This document shows positions 25,460 through 34,579 of a stretch of DNA of 64,000 nt, one piece after another; the stretch's first letter is position 1; the number at the start of each line of letters is the position of its first letter. The translations under genes and the position numbers were made by a program. The stretch covers positions 9,303 through 73,302 of the forward strand of contig CAYVQF010000023.1 in NCBI GenBank assembly GCA_964454015.1, written 5' to 3'. This DNA is from CAYVQF01 sp964454015 (GTDB lineage Bacteria; Myxococcota_A; Bradymonadia; UBA4248). The notes under the pieces are model-generated. The model was not told the DNA's origin. It saw only the letters and a list, made by a program, of their open reading frames with translations, and ran no database searches.

Positions 25460-27092
25460 CGGCGCTCCCTATCGCCTCGACTCTCACGGACAATCTCCCC
25501 TCACCCAAAACCACCTGCAGTCGCTCTCCCGCCTGCCGCTCCGCCGCCCGCCGCACCAGACGCCCATCCTCCGTCCGCACCAGGGCAAAGCCCCGCGCCA
25601 AGAGCCGCCGCGGATCCGACCACGCCAGACGGCTCTTGCAGTTCGCCAGCTCCCCCGTGCTGCGCGCCAACACACCTCGCGCCGCCGTGCGCAGCCGCTG
25701 CCCCAGCCAACGAGTCTCCCCCCGCGCCGCCCGCAGTCGCCCTTGCGACCGCTCCTGGATCAACTCCGCCCGCAGCCGCAACCGCAACCGCACCCGGGTC
25801 AACGCCTGCTCACTGCTCGTCGTCAGACGCTCCCCCAGCCCCTCCACGCGTTGCCACCCCTGCTGGATCTGCCGTCGGCCTAGGTGGCTCACCCGGCGCG
25901 CGTCCGCTTCCAAAGCATCGCCGTGACGCTCCATCAGCCACAACGCCCCCTCCCGAATGGCCATCCACGTCCCCCGCGCCTCCAGCCACGCCTCACGCAC
26001 CACCCGCACCAAGAGCGCCGCCGCCGCCGTCGGCGTCTTAGCCGACAAAGCGATCAGATCCAACACGCTCTGATCCCGCTGATGCCCTACACCGACCACC
26101 ACCTTCACCGGACAGCGCGCCACCGCCAGGGCCACCTCCAGCGCGTCGAAAGTCGCCAGGTCCGTCCGCGAACCACCGCCGCGCACCACCACCACCACAT
26201 CGTAGCGCTCGACCCCCTGCCGCCCCACCCACTCCAAGGCCTGACACAACGACCGCACCGCCTCTCGCCCCTGCACCCGCACCCCTATCACATCCACGGC
26301 AAAAGCCAGCCCGCTCTCGGCCAGTTCATGCTCGAAATCCCGCCGCGCCTCACCATCCAAGCTGGTCACCAGCGCCACCCGCAGCGGCGGCACCGGCAGT
26401 GGCAGGTCACGGTTGCGCGTCGCCAAATCCTGCGCCACCAGCACCTGCAACACCTTCTCCCGCGCCAAAGCCGCCTTGCCCAGGGTGTAAGCCGGATCGA
26501 GGTCCTGCACCTCCACATGGTAGCGCCCACCGGGCGCATAAAGCGCCACCCGCACCAAAACCCGCACCAGCAGCCCGTCCTCGAGGACGAAGCCCTCCCC
26601 GGCCTGGGCCAAAGTCCGCTCCACGTGGCGCAGCGCATCGGCCCAAAAGGTCGCCGCCACCTTCGCCACCTGACGCTCCCCCTCCATGTCGACGAGCTCC
26701 GCATAGAGCACATCGCCACGCCGCCCCTGCTGCACCCCCGCCAAGTGCCCAATCACCCACACCGCACCGGCAAAACGCTCCTGCAACGCCCCCTGCACCA
26801 GGCTGTTCAACGCCCCAACCCGCAACCCCTCCTCTGCAGACGCCCTCCCCCCCTCAGTCTCCTTCTCTGCCTCCACCCCCGCCAAGGCGCACACCGCTTC
26901 GCTTGGACGAAAACCATGCGCCAACAACACCCGACACACCTCCGCCGCATGACGCGCTGGCACCAGCCAGCAACGGGCATCCTTATCCCAACGTCGCCCG
27001 CGCAGGCCCTTGACCACCTCGACCAGGCGACCGTCATAGGGAAAACGCACGCACAGCAGGTCTCTATCGGGATCGTGGTCGATGCGGCGCAT
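25371..27092 (-). CDS. xseA: Exodeoxyribonuclease VII large subunit with extra N-terminal domain
   Basis: Nuclease subunit of 573 aa, against the usual 400-450. The canonical part begins near residue 88 with the OB fold (LRVGALNSLVQGALQERF, VWVIGHLAGV), continues with the catalytic domain (VALVTSLDGEARRDFEHEL, VVVVRGGGSRTDLATFD, VVVGVGHQRDQSVLD) and a long coiled C-terminus. Residues 1-60 (VRFPYDGRLVEVVKGLRGRRWDKDARCWLVP, seen in pieces) resemble the HARP-type domain of SMARCAL1-like and other DNA-binding proteins. The C-terminal 28 residues are acidic and Gly-rich and overlap xseB in another frame. It lies 14 nt after the MBL hydrolase gene. Confidence 0.9.
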   Translation of the reverse strand: MRRIDHDPDRDLLCVRFPYDGRLVEVVKGLRGRRWDKDARCWLVPARHAAEVCRVLLAHGFRPSEAVCALAGVEAEKETEGGRASAEEGLRVGALNSLVQGALQERFAGAVWVIGHLAGVQQGRRGDVLYAELVDMEGERQVAKVAATFWADALRHVERTLAQAGEGFVLEDGLLVRVLVRVALYAPGGRYHVEVQDLDPAYTLGKAALAREKVLQVLVAQDLATRNRDLPLPVPPLRVALVTSLDGEARRDFEHELAESGLAFAVDVIGVRVQGREAVRSLCQALEWVGRQGVERYDVVVVVRGGGSRTDLATFDALEVALAVARCPVKVVVGVGHQRDQSVLDLIALSAKTPTAAAALLVRVVREAWLEARGTWMAIREGALWLMERHGDALEADARRVSHLGRRQIQQGWQRVEGLGERLTTSSEQALTRVRLRLRLRAELIQERSQGRLRAARGETRWLGQRLRTAARGVLARSTGELANCKSRLAWSDPRRLLARGFALVRTEDGRLVRRAAERQAGERLQVVLGEGRLSVRVEAIGSADEDEESSSRRVDLSGGHGGDEGDLGGTGR

Positions 27093-27106
27093 CCTCGCCC
27101 CCCTAC

Positions 27107-27736
27107 TCAGCGTCGCACATAGGGATTGCTCCGTCGCTCCGCGTCGATCCGCGTCTGCGGACCGTGCCCGCAGTAGACCACCGTCTCTTCCGGCAACGCC
27201 ATCACCCGCGCCAGAGACGCCATCAACTGCCCCTGATCCCCACCAGGCAAGTCCGTCCGCCCCACAGAACGGGCGAACAAAAGATCGCCGCTGAACAACA
27301 CCCGCTCCGCCGGCAAATGAAAAACCAAATGACCAGGACTGTGCCCGGGGCTGTGCCAGCAGTGCAGCGCCAGACGCCCCACCTGCACCACCTCGCCCTC
27401 TGCCAACGGCGCCACCGCCACCTCAACGGGCGCCACCTGTAATCCAAACATCGCCGCCTGCATCGCCACGGCAGCAAAAAGCGGCCGATCCGCCGCGTGC
27501 AAGTAACAGCGTGCCTCCGGCCACTTCCGATGCGCCTCGGGCAAGCCCGCCACATGATCCACATGCCCATGGGTCAACAAAATGAAGCGCACTTGCAGCC
27601 CATCGCGCGCGATCCGCGCCCCGATCGTCGGCAGCGGACCACCGGGATCGATCAGGGCCGCCTCCTTGCTCTCGGGACACGCCAAGAGGTAGCTGTTGAC
27701 CGCAAATGAACCCACCACTTCTCGTTCTACAATCAT
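27107..27736 (-). CDS. Glyoxalase II-like metallo-beta-lactamase-fold hydrolase
   Basis: Soluble hydrolase of 209 aa. It starts MIVEREVVGSFAVNSYLL, a typical glyoxalase-II-like opening, and has the metal motif THGHVDH, then HSPGHSPGHLVFH, FSGDLLFARSVGR, and a C-terminal CGHGPQT. These give two metal sites. It lacks the longer C-terminal helical domain of true glyoxalase II, so its thioester substrate is uncertain. The ATG at 27736 has no clear Shine-Dalgarno. It heads a unit with xseA and xseB. Confidence 0.85.
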   Translation of the reverse strand: MIVEREVVGSFAVNSYLLACPESKEAALIDPGGPLPTIGARIARDGLQVRFILLTHGHVDHVAGLPEAHRKWPEARCYLHAADRPLFAAVAMQAAMFGLQVAPVEVAVAPLAEGEVVQVGRLALHCWHSPGHSPGHLVFHLPAERVLFSGDLLFARSVGRTDLPGGDQGQLMASLARVMALPEETVVYCGHGPQTRIDAERRSNPYVRR

Positions 27737-27893
27737 GGCCTGACCCCAAAAATGCGACGCGACTCCCACGCCATCACCCTGCGCCCACCCCCGGGAGGCT
27801 AGCACGCCGGGCCTAAAGGGACTACATTGAACGCCGAGGTGTTACGCCCAACCTTCGGCACCACCCCCTAACCCCAAGCTGGACCTGTCTGCG

Positions 27894-29408
27894 ATGGCAC
27901 AAGAAGCTCCCCAACAAGCCCAACGTTACGAGCTGGTCTCGACCCTCGGGCGAGGCGGCATGGCCGAAGTCTTTCTCGGCTGGATGCACTCTGTCGGCGG
28001 TCTGCGCCGCAAAGTCGCCATCAAACGCATCCTCCCCGATCTGGCCCAAAAACAGAGCCAGCTCTTCGAGCAGATGTTCGTCGACGAGGCCCGCTTGGCC
28101 TTCCAACTCGAGCACGACAACATCGTCCGCGTCTACGACGTCGGCCAGAGCGCCAACACCTTCTTCATCGTCATGGAGTACGTCGAGGGCATGGACGTCA
28201 AGCGCGTCTATGAGAAGCTCGTCGAACGCCAGCGCCCCATGCCCCTCGACGTCGCCCTCTACCTCATGACCCAAGTCTGTAGTGGCCTGGCCTACGCCCA
28301 CGGCATCACCGACGATGAGGGCAACCATCTCGGCCTCATCCACAACGACATCTCGCCCCCCAACATCCTCATCGGCCGCTATGGCGAAGTGAAGGTCGCC
28401 GACTTTGGCCTCTCCGATGCCGTCTCCAACGCCGTCGCTACCCCTGAAGGCATGATCAAAGGCAAGTTTGCCTACATCTCACCCGAAGGCACCCGCGACC
28501 CCACCTCTATCACCCACAAATCGGACATCTTCTCCGTCGGCATCGTCCTCTGGGAGCTCCTCGCCGGGCAGCGCCTCTTCCAGCGCAACACCGACGTCGA
28601 GACCTTCCGCGCCGTCCAATCGGCCCTCATCCCCGACCTCCGCCGCATCCGCGGCGATGTCCCAGAAGACCTGGTCGAGATCATTCACCTCGCCCTCGCC
28701 CCTGACCCTGACCGGCGCTACGACTCCATGGAGCGCCTCTATGGCGACCTCCTGGGCTTCTCCGCCACCCACGGCATCCCCCTCAACCGCTACGCCCTCT
28801 GCCACCTCATCAATGATCTGGCCGACCACAAATGGACCGGCTTCTCGGGTGAACGCGTCTCAGAGGGCATGATCGCCGACCTCCAAAATGAAATCGAGGG
28901 CATGCTGCCGCCGGGGGTCGCCGCCCACCTCAAGACCTTCGTCACCGGCGTCTCCGTCGCCGATGACGTCGAAGACGCCTCGGGCGTGCAAGAAGACTGG
29001 GTCGCCGACGTCTTCGGTGAGGTCGGCTTTGGCGACGATGAAGACAACCTCACCTTCGGCGAAGACGACAGCGAGGACATCCCCGTCACCCATAACAGTG
29101 GGCCAAGCTCGCCCACCCTCAGCGAAAACAGTCAGCCCAGCGCCCCCCCCCGCGCCAGCGGCCCTTCCCTGCCCAGCGCACCGCGCTTCACCCCCACACC
29201 AGGGCCAGGCCCCGGCCCCGCCATGGGCGGCTCGGGCCGCAGCCCACTCCCCACACCGCCCCCCGATCAGCCAGGCATGGTCACCGTCGCCAAGGCAGAC
29301 CTCGAAGCCGAGATTCGCAGCCGGGGACTGAACTACCTCATCTGGGGAGCCACCGCTGGCCTCACCATTGGCACCGCCATCGGTCTCCTCATCTCCTATC
29401 TCCTCTGA
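27894..29408 (+). CDS. Ser/Thr protein kinase with HND in place of HRD
   Basis: Hanks-type kinase of 504 aa. It has Gly-loop LGRGGMAEVF, Lys44 in VAIKRI, a catalytic loop reading H150-N151-D152 (IHNDISPPNIL), DFG 170-172, and a linker rich in Ser/Pro/Asp. The last 24 residues (YLIWGATAGLTIGTAIGLLIS and tail) form a TM anchor right at the C-terminus. The Asp base is kept but the preceding Arg is replaced by Asn, so activation-loop control would differ from that of RD kinases. There is almost no periplasmic part, so it probably senses signals from the cytoplasm. glmS follows 87 nt downstream. Confidence 0.9.
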   Translation: MAQEAPQQAQRYELVSTLGRGGMAEVFLGWMHSVGGLRRKVAIKRILPDLAQKQSQLFEQMFVDEARLAFQLEHDNIVRVYDVGQSANTFFIVMEYVEGMDVKRVYEKLVERQRPMPLDVALYLMTQVCSGLAYAHGITDDEGNHLGLIHNDISPPNILIGRYGEVKVADFGLSDAVSNAVATPEGMIKGKFAYISPEGTRDPTSITHKSDIFSVGIVLWELLAGQRLFQRNTDVETFRAVQSALIPDLRRIRGDVPEDLVEIIHLALAPDPDRRYDSMERLYGDLLGFSATHGIPLNRYALCHLINDLADHKWTGFSGERVSEGMIADLQNEIEGMLPPGVAAHLKTFVTGVSVADDVEDASGVQEDWVADVFGEVGFGDDEDNLTFGEDDSEDIPVTHNSGPSSPTLSENSQPSAPPRASGPSLPSAPRFTPTPGPGPGPAMGGSGRSPLPTPPPDQPGMVTVAKADLEAEIRSRGLNYLIWGATAGLTIGTAIGLLISYLL

Positions 29409-29495
29409 CCCGCGACCCGCGCCACCCCGACGCCCCAGGCGCCAACCGAACCGGCCCACGGGCGTCAGGCCTCGGCCGAGCTCAGGAGCGACACT

Positions 29496-31313
29496 ATGTG
29501 CGGCATCATCGGTTACGTGGGCCACCAAGACTGTGTCCCTATCCTCCTCGACGGGCTGCGGCGTCTCGAGTACCGCGGCTACGACTCCGCCGGCATCGCA
29601 TGCTGGACCGGCGACGACATCGCCATCCGCCGCGCCCAAGGCAAACTCATCCACCTGCAGCGCGTCATCGCCCCGGAAAACCTGCACAGCAACCTCGGCA
29701 TGGGCCACACCCGCTGGGCCACCCATGGCCGCCCCAGTGAACAAAACGCCCACCCCCACCGTTGGGCCTCAGTGGCCCTGGTGCACAATGGCATCATCGA
29801 AAACTACCTGAGCCTACGCCACGCCCTCGAAGCCAGGGGACACCACTTCGACTCGGAGACGGACACGGAAATCGTCGCCCACCTCATCGGTGAGCGCGTC
29901 GAAGAAGGCCTCGACCTCCACACCGCCGTCCGCGCCGTCCTCCAGCAAATCCAGGGCTCCTATGCCTTGGTCGTCCTCAGCGCCAAAGAGCCCGATCGCC
30001 TCGTCATTGCCCGCCAACAGAGCCCCCTGGTCATCGCCCTGGGCCCAGGCGAGTCCTTCGCCGCCAGCGACATCCCAGCCATCCTGGGGCACAGCCGCGA
30101 GGTCCTCTTTCTCGAAGATGGCGAGAGCGCCATCCTCACCGCCGCCGGCGTCAGCCTCTTCGACCCCGAGGGCACCCCCATCGAGCGCCAGCCACGACGC
30201 ATCAACTGGGACCCCATCTCCGCAGAAAAACAAGGCTACAAGCACTTCATGCTCAAGGAAATCCACGAGCAACCCGACAAAATCATCGACACCCTCCGTG
30301 GACGCATCCTCCTCGACCAAGGCGACGTCAACCTCGACGGCCTCCACCTCCCCCACCCCATCCAGCGCATCCTCCTCGTCGCCTGCGGCACCAGCTACCA
30401 CGCAGCCCTGGTCGGCAAGTTCCTCATCGAGGCCCTGGCCCGTATCCCCGTCGACGTCGACGTCGCCAGCGAGTTCCGCTATCGCACCCCCTTGCTCGGT
30501 CCCCAACAACTCTTCGTCGCCATCTCCCAGTCTGGAGAGACCGCCGACACCCTGGCCGCCTTGCGCTTGGCCAAAGAAATGGGCGCTTTCACTCTGAGCG
30601 TCTGCAACGTCATGGAGGCCTCCATCCCCCGCGCCGCCCACGACACCCTCTACACCCGCGCCGATCCCGAAATCGGCGTCGCCTCTACCAAAGCCTTCAC
30701 CACCCAGCTCACGGCGCTCCTCCTCCTCGCCGTTCACCTCGGCCGCCGCAACGACGCCCTCGCCGCCGCCACCGCCAAATCACTCCTCGTCGACCTCCGC
30801 CGCGTCCCCGCCCTCATCGACAACGTCCTCGCCCAACAAGAGCACCTGCGCGCCATCGCCAAAGATTTCATGCACGCCCGCTCTTTCCTCTACCTCGGCC
30901 GCGGCGTGAACTACCCCATCGCCCTCGAAGGCGCCCTCAAACTCAAAGAAATCTCCTACATCCACGCCGAAGGCTACCCCGCCGGCGAGATGAAACACGG
31001 CCCCATCGCCCTCATCGACGAGGACCTCCCCGTCGTGGTCATCGCCCCCCGCGGCCACACCTTCGACAAGGTCGCCTCCAATCTCCAAGAGGTCCGCGCC
31101 CGCGGCGGCCGCGTCATCGCCATCGTCACCGCCGACGATCCCCACCTGCGCGACCCCGACATCCGCCGCATCGAAATCCCCGACCTGCCAGACCACCTCC
31201 AGCCACTGCTCACCATCATCCCCTTGCAAATGCTCGCCTATCACATCGCAGACCTCAAAGGGACCGACATCGACCAACCCCGCAACCTCGCCAAAAGCGT
31301 CACCGTCGAGTGA
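29496..31313 (+). CDS. glmS: Glutamine-fructose-6-phosphate aminotransferase (isomerizing)
   Basis: Makes glucosamine-6-phosphate from fructose-6-phosphate and glutamine, the first step towards UDP-GlcNAc for peptidoglycan and lipopolysaccharide. It has 605 aa, the family length. The N-terminal nucleophile Cys2 is in MCGIIGYVGHQ. The glutaminase domain shows TRWATHGRPSEQNAHPH. The two SIS domains show ACGTSYHAALVGK, SQSGETADTLAALRLAK and GRGVNYPIALEGALKLKEIS, and it ends in the conserved DQPRNLAKSVTVE. AGGAG lies 8 nt upstream. There is no glmS-ribozyme-like leader. Confidence 0.97.
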   Translation: MCGIIGYVGHQDCVPILLDGLRRLEYRGYDSAGIACWTGDDIAIRRAQGKLIHLQRVIAPENLHSNLGMGHTRWATHGRPSEQNAHPHRWASVALVHNGIIENYLSLRHALEARGHHFDSETDTEIVAHLIGERVEEGLDLHTAVRAVLQQIQGSYALVVLSAKEPDRLVIARQQSPLVIALGPGESFAASDIPAILGHSREVLFLEDGESAILTAAGVSLFDPEGTPIERQPRRINWDPISAEKQGYKHFMLKEIHEQPDKIIDTLRGRILLDQGDVNLDGLHLPHPIQRILLVACGTSYHAALVGKFLIEALARIPVDVDVASEFRYRTPLLGPQQLFVAISQSGETADTLAALRLAKEMGAFTLSVCNVMEASIPRAAHDTLYTRADPEIGVASTKAFTTQLTALLLLAVHLGRRNDALAAATAKSLLVDLRRVPALIDNVLAQQEHLRAIAKDFMHARSFLYLGRGVNYPIALEGALKLKEISYIHAEGYPAGEMKHGPIALIDEDLPVVVIAPRGHTFDKVASNLQEVRARGGRVIAIVTADDPHLRDPDIRRIEIPDLPDHLQPLLTIIPLQMLAYHIADLKGTDIDQPRNLAKSVTVE

Positions 31314-31441
31314 AGACCACCCCACCCCGCAACGCTCCTTTTTGTGCCACCCCCCTCGGGGCGTACCCCTGCCTCCTGCGCCCTCAACCACACGTCGACC
31401 ACCTAACACTTGCACCCGCCGCAGCAATCGTTGCATCTTGG

Positions 31442-31466
31442 GGAACATCCTCGCCGCGGCTGTGTC
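31442..31466 (+). promoter_or_regulatory. Candidate ECF-type promoter (GGAAC-N17-GTC)
   Basis: GGAAC (31442-31446), a 17-bp spacer and GTC (31464-31466) match the usual form of ECF sigma promoters. It lies 46 nt upstream of the sigma factor start at 31512, so it may serve positive autoregulation. This is a short motif and could occur by chance. Confidence 0.4.
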
Positions 31467-31511
31467 CAAGCCCCTGCGATGGCGCTCTGTCTCGCTTCTC
31501 CCCGTGGCCCC

Positions 31512-32117
31512 ATGGCTGACCAGCGCATGACCCCCGAGCAGGAAGAACGCCTGGTCCAGCTTCTCAAGAAGCGGGACGAAGCTGCTTTCCGCAAGCTTCT
31601 CCACCACTATCAGCATCGCGTCTACAACATCGCCTTCAGGATGTTGGGCAACACCCATGAAGCAGAAGATCTAGCGCAGGAGGTCTTCATCACCGTGTTC
31701 CGCTCCATCGACACCTTTCGCGGCGAGGCCATGCTCTCCACCTGGATCTATCGCATCGCCGTCAACCACGCCAAGAACCGCCTCAAGTATTTTGGCCGCC
31801 GCCGCCGCGAACGCACGCACTCCATCGACGACGTCGGCGAAGGGGCCCTCACCAACCCCATCGGCACCACCATCCCACAACCGGACCGCGTCTTGATGGG
31901 CAAGGAGCTCGAACAGGTCATCGCCAGAGCCATCGCCGCCCTGGAAGAGGAACACCGCATCCTCATCGTCTTGCGCGAGTTCGAAAACCTCTCCTATCAA
32001 GAGATCGCTGCCATCACTGGACTCGCCGACGGCACCGTCAAGAGCCGCCTGCACCGCGCCCGCCTCCACATCAAGGAAGCCATCGACGCTTATCGCGCCG
32101 GCCAACCCAACCACTGA
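31512..32117 (+). CDS. ECF-type RNA polymerase sigma factor (RpoE-like)
   Basis: Sigma factor of 201 aa. Region 2 is clear (AFRKLLHHYQHRVYNIAFRM, NTHEAEDLAQEVFITVFRSI, STWIYRIAVNHAKNRLKYF). Region 4 shows ILIVLREFENLSYQEIAAIT and GTVKSRLHRARLHIKEAI. Start choice between ATG 31512 and ATG 31527 is open because neither has a good Shine-Dalgarno. The cognate membrane anti-sigma gene follows after 25 nt. This is a classical RpoE/CarQ-type envelope stress cassette in arrangement. Confidence 0.92.
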   Translation: MADQRMTPEQEERLVQLLKKRDEAAFRKLLHHYQHRVYNIAFRMLGNTHEAEDLAQEVFITVFRSIDTFRGEAMLSTWIYRIAVNHAKNRLKYFGRRRRERTHSIDDVGEGALTNPIGTTIPQPDRVLMGKELEQVIARAIAALEEEHRILIVLREFENLSYQEIAAITGLADGTVKSRLHRARLHIKEAIDAYRAGQPNH

Positions 32118-32142
32118 AGAACTCGTCAAGGATGGCCACCCC

Positions 32143-32835
32143 ATGACCACTCCCACGTCCCCCCACATCCAAGATCAATTCAGTGACTTCGTCGACGGCG
32201 AGCTCAGCCCCGAGCAAAACGAGGCCTTTCAGCAGCACCTCGACCACTGCCCGACCTGTGAGGCCGAGTTCGCCGCTTTCAAAGACTCCGTCGAGCTCCT
32301 CCGCGGCCTCGACGAACGACCGGCGCCGCCCGATTTCGCGCGCGCCGTCACCACCTCCATCCACCACCAGTCCAAAGGGCGCTTCTTCCGCGAATGGTGG
32401 CTCTTCGGCCTGCGCATCCCCCAAGAAGTCATCGTGGCGATCCTCTTCCTCATCGGCCTCGGCGCCCTCTTCTTCTTGACCCAACAGCAGCGCGGCTACG
32501 CTGTCATCACCGACGCCCCCGCGACCCAAGCCGCCAAAGACCATCCCCTGCAGCCCAGCGACAATCAGGCGGCCCTCGGCGCTGCCTCGGAGATCTGGCT
32601 CGTCACCGTTCCCAGTAAAAAATCCCTCCGCCAACTCAGCACCCGACTGCGGGACCAAGGGATCTCGGTGCGCGCCGATGGCACCTCGCCCCATGGCGCC
32701 ATCCTCATCGATGTCCCGCAGGGGCGCTTTGCCGAGCTGGCACAACTCCTCCGCACCATGAGCATCAGCGACCCGCGCTTCGACACTGAGCCCACCCACC
32801 CACTCACCTTGCGCGTCCAAGTCACGCCCGACTAG
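32143..32835 (+). CDS. Membrane anti-sigma factor with zinc finger
   Basis: Protein of 230 aa. The zf-HC2 motif is His32, Cys36, Cys39 (HLDHCPTC) in the cytoplasmic N-terminus. One TM helix follows (about 95-113, VIVAILFLIGLGALFFL). The periplasmic C-terminal domain (about 140-230) has an alternating pattern ASEIWLVTVPSKKSLRQLSTRL that may sense envelope state. Release of the sigma factor by regulated proteolysis is the usual scheme for this layout and is inferred here. Confidence 0.87.
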   Translation: MTTPTSPHIQDQFSDFVDGELSPEQNEAFQQHLDHCPTCEAEFAAFKDSVELLRGLDERPAPPDFARAVTTSIHHQSKGRFFREWWLFGLRIPQEVIVAILFLIGLGALFFLTQQQRGYAVITDAPATQAAKDHPLQPSDNQAALGAASEIWLVTVPSKKSLRQLSTRLRDQGISVRADGTSPHGAILIDVPQGRFAELAQLLRTMSISDPRFDTEPTHPLTLRVQVTPD

Positions 32836-32991
32836 TGGCCACCATTTGACCGGCCGTTGTCGCCACGCCCAGCCTGAGTTATGGTGGATGGCGTTGCGCT
32901 GAACGGCAACCGCACCTGTCCGTGACGACCCTCGTCGCCGCCAGGCTCGCATACCCAAAAACCAGCAATGTCCGCACTAGGGAGTTTCAGA

Positions 32992-33447
32992 ATGACCACC
33001 GGCTTGTCTCGTGATCAGGTTTTGGCCGCCTTGGAGAGTTGCTTCGATTACTACTCGGCCCGCGCCGTCCTCGCCAATTTCTTGCGCGGACATGGGGTCA
33101 TCGAAGCTGACCCCTTCGCCCTCGAGATCATCCACACCCTCATGGTGGAGCTCGAAAAAGAAGGCGATCGCGGCAGCAAAGCGACGGCCATGCTCCGCCG
33201 GATGCTCGGTGAAGAGAGCCCTGCGCCCATCGCCGTGGAGCCCCCCAGCCCCATCGAAGCACCCGTCGAGCCGCCACCTGCGGTCTTCGACTTCGCCCCC
33301 AGCGCTGAAATCGTCGAGGTCCCTGAGCCCGTCGCCGTGGAAACCCCCAGCGAGGGTGAAGACGACGCCGCCGATGACAGCCAAGAGAGCGATGACAGCG
33401 GCGAGAGCAAAGGCGGTCGCCAGGGACGCAAGAAAGACAAGAAGTAG
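32992..33447 (+). CDS. Small acidic hypothetical protein with basic tail
   Basis: Protein of 151 aa. The ATG at 32992 has GGGAG about 9 nt upstream; the in-frame ATG at 32968 has no clear site. The N-terminal 60 residues look helical (DQVLAALESCFDYYSARAVLANFL). The rest is Pro/Glu-rich, then Asp/Ser-rich, with a Lys/Arg tail (GGRQGRKKDKK). I recognise no family. It precedes the TerB-like gene by 45 nt on the same strand. Confidence 0.6.
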   Translation: MTTGLSRDQVLAALESCFDYYSARAVLANFLRGHGVIEADPFALEIIHTLMVELEKEGDRGSKATAMLRRMLGEESPAPIAVEPPSPIEAPVEPPPAVFDFAPSAEIVEVPEPVAVETPSEGEDDAADDSQESDDSGESKGGRQGRKKDKK

Positions 33448-33492
33448 CCTTTCTCAATTCTCCCAGGTCCCTGCACAACGCGGAGTGACGCC

Positions 33493-33900
33493 ATGCAATT
33501 GCCTCAACTCAAAGCGCTACTAGAAATCCTCATGGCCGCCGCTGCCGTCGACGGGCACACGGACGTTCAGGAGACGACGGCCATACGCAAGGCCCTGGAC
33601 GAGGTGGCCAAAGGCGACATGAGCATCCGCACGGAGCTCGAGTCCCACCAGTGGGCCTTCGAGCTCGAGAACTTCAAGCTCGAAGCCAGCATCAAGGCCC
33701 TCGGCAAGGTCACCCCGGCCGAGCGCCGCTTCATCATCGCCCTCCTCGAGGGCGTCGAAGAAGCCGATGGCGTCATCGACCTCGCTGAAGCCGAGTTCAT
33801 CCGCCGGGTCGCCACAGCCCTGGGTGCCACCCCCGACGAGGTCGCGCATCTCACCGTCGAAATCATCGACCAACAGCCACCTCCGGTCCCCCAGCCATGA
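33493..33900 (+). CDS. TerB-like domain protein
   Basis: Soluble all-helical protein of 135 aa. The pattern LLEILMAAAAVDGHTDVQETTAI, then RRFIIALLEGVEEADGVIDLAEAEFI, gives two pseudo-repeats each with the D-G-x-(I/T)-x-x-x-E acidic loop typical of TerB folds. TerB domains often bind metal through these loops and occur in stress or phage-response modules, but a stand-alone TerB says little. GGAGTGA lies about 5 nt before the ATG. No other ter genes are nearby. Confidence 0.75.
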   Translation: MQLPQLKALLEILMAAAAVDGHTDVQETTAIRKALDEVAKGDMSIRTELESHQWAFELENFKLEASIKALGKVTPAERRFIIALLEGVEEADGVIDLAEAEFIRRVATALGATPDEVAHLTVEIIDQQPPPVPQP

Positions 33901-34010
33901 GCCCGCCGCCAAGCAGCGCTTCGCGACCTCACCCCGCACGCGGCCAGGTGCGCCCCCTGCTCGGGCACCTGCCGCCAGGGCCCCATCGTCCTGCCAACCA
34001 GGAGTCTACG

Positions 34011-34487
34011 TTGCATTCACGCCTCCGCCTCACCCAGACACTGGCCTTCGCCCTCGTCCTCACGGCGCTGCTCTCACTCAGCACCGCTTGCAATCAAGAG
34101 CCAACACCTAGCCTGCCAGGGAAAGCCAAGGCCGCGGCGCCCGAGACGCCCCAGGCAAACCCACCCGCCCTCAGCCCCCGCCCAGCCGACGCACCGGTGG
34201 ACGCCGCCATCATCGCCCTCCACCTCCAGAACATGATCACCATTGGGCGCTCCACCCTCGGCTTCTGTGATGAGCAGGTCGCCGACCTCAAGCTCTACCT
34301 CGAGCTCGCCGACGCAGACTTCACAAACGCTCGCGACATGGCCTTCGCCCCTGCCGAACGGGAAAAACTCGCCCTCCTCTATCGGGAAGTCGGCACCGTC
34401 GCCGGCCGATGTCTCCAGGTTCAGGGTGGGCGAGAAATCAGCGAGCGCCTGCTCCGCCAGGTCTCGCCCCTGACCCAATCCCCATGA
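34011..34487 (+). CDS. Small lipoprotein with TTG start, unknown
   Basis: Protein of 158 aa. TTG at 34011 was chosen because AGGAG lies 7 nt upstream and the protein then opens on a good lipoprotein signal (LRLTQTLAFALVLTALLSLSTAC, seen as basic, hydrophobic, then Cys27). An upstream in-frame ATG at 33897 overlaps the TerB gene but would place 38 Pro-rich residues before the signal. After a Pro/Ala linker there is a helical domain with two Cys (LGFCDEQ and GRCLQVQ). I recognise no family. Confidence 0.65.
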   Translation: MHSRLRLTQTLAFALVLTALLSLSTACNQEPTPSLPGKAKAAAPETPQANPPALSPRPADAPVDAAIIALHLQNMITIGRSTLGFCDEQVADLKLYLELADADFTNARDMAFAPAEREKLALLYREVGTVAGRCLQVQGGREISERLLRQVSPLTQSP

Positions 34488-34579
34488 AATTGACCTATCA
34501 CGGACGCCGCATACGCTGAAGCGGGATCACGTGCGTCACCTCTGTGACCACGCCATCCCGTTCCCCTATGAGGTGTTCC

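Noticed and set aside
29409..29495. Possible glmS ribozyme in the glmS leader
   Set aside because: Only 87 nt separate it from the preceding gene and no ribozyme core features are visible; such ribozymes are known mainly from Firmicutes.
31345..31375. Possible terminator after glmS (CCCC-TC-GGGG)
   Set aside because: The stem is only four pairs and is not followed by a T run.
33493..33900. TerB-like gene as part of a tellurite or phage-defence cluster
   Set aside because: No other ter or defence genes lie nearby; a lone TerB fold is not evidence for such a system.
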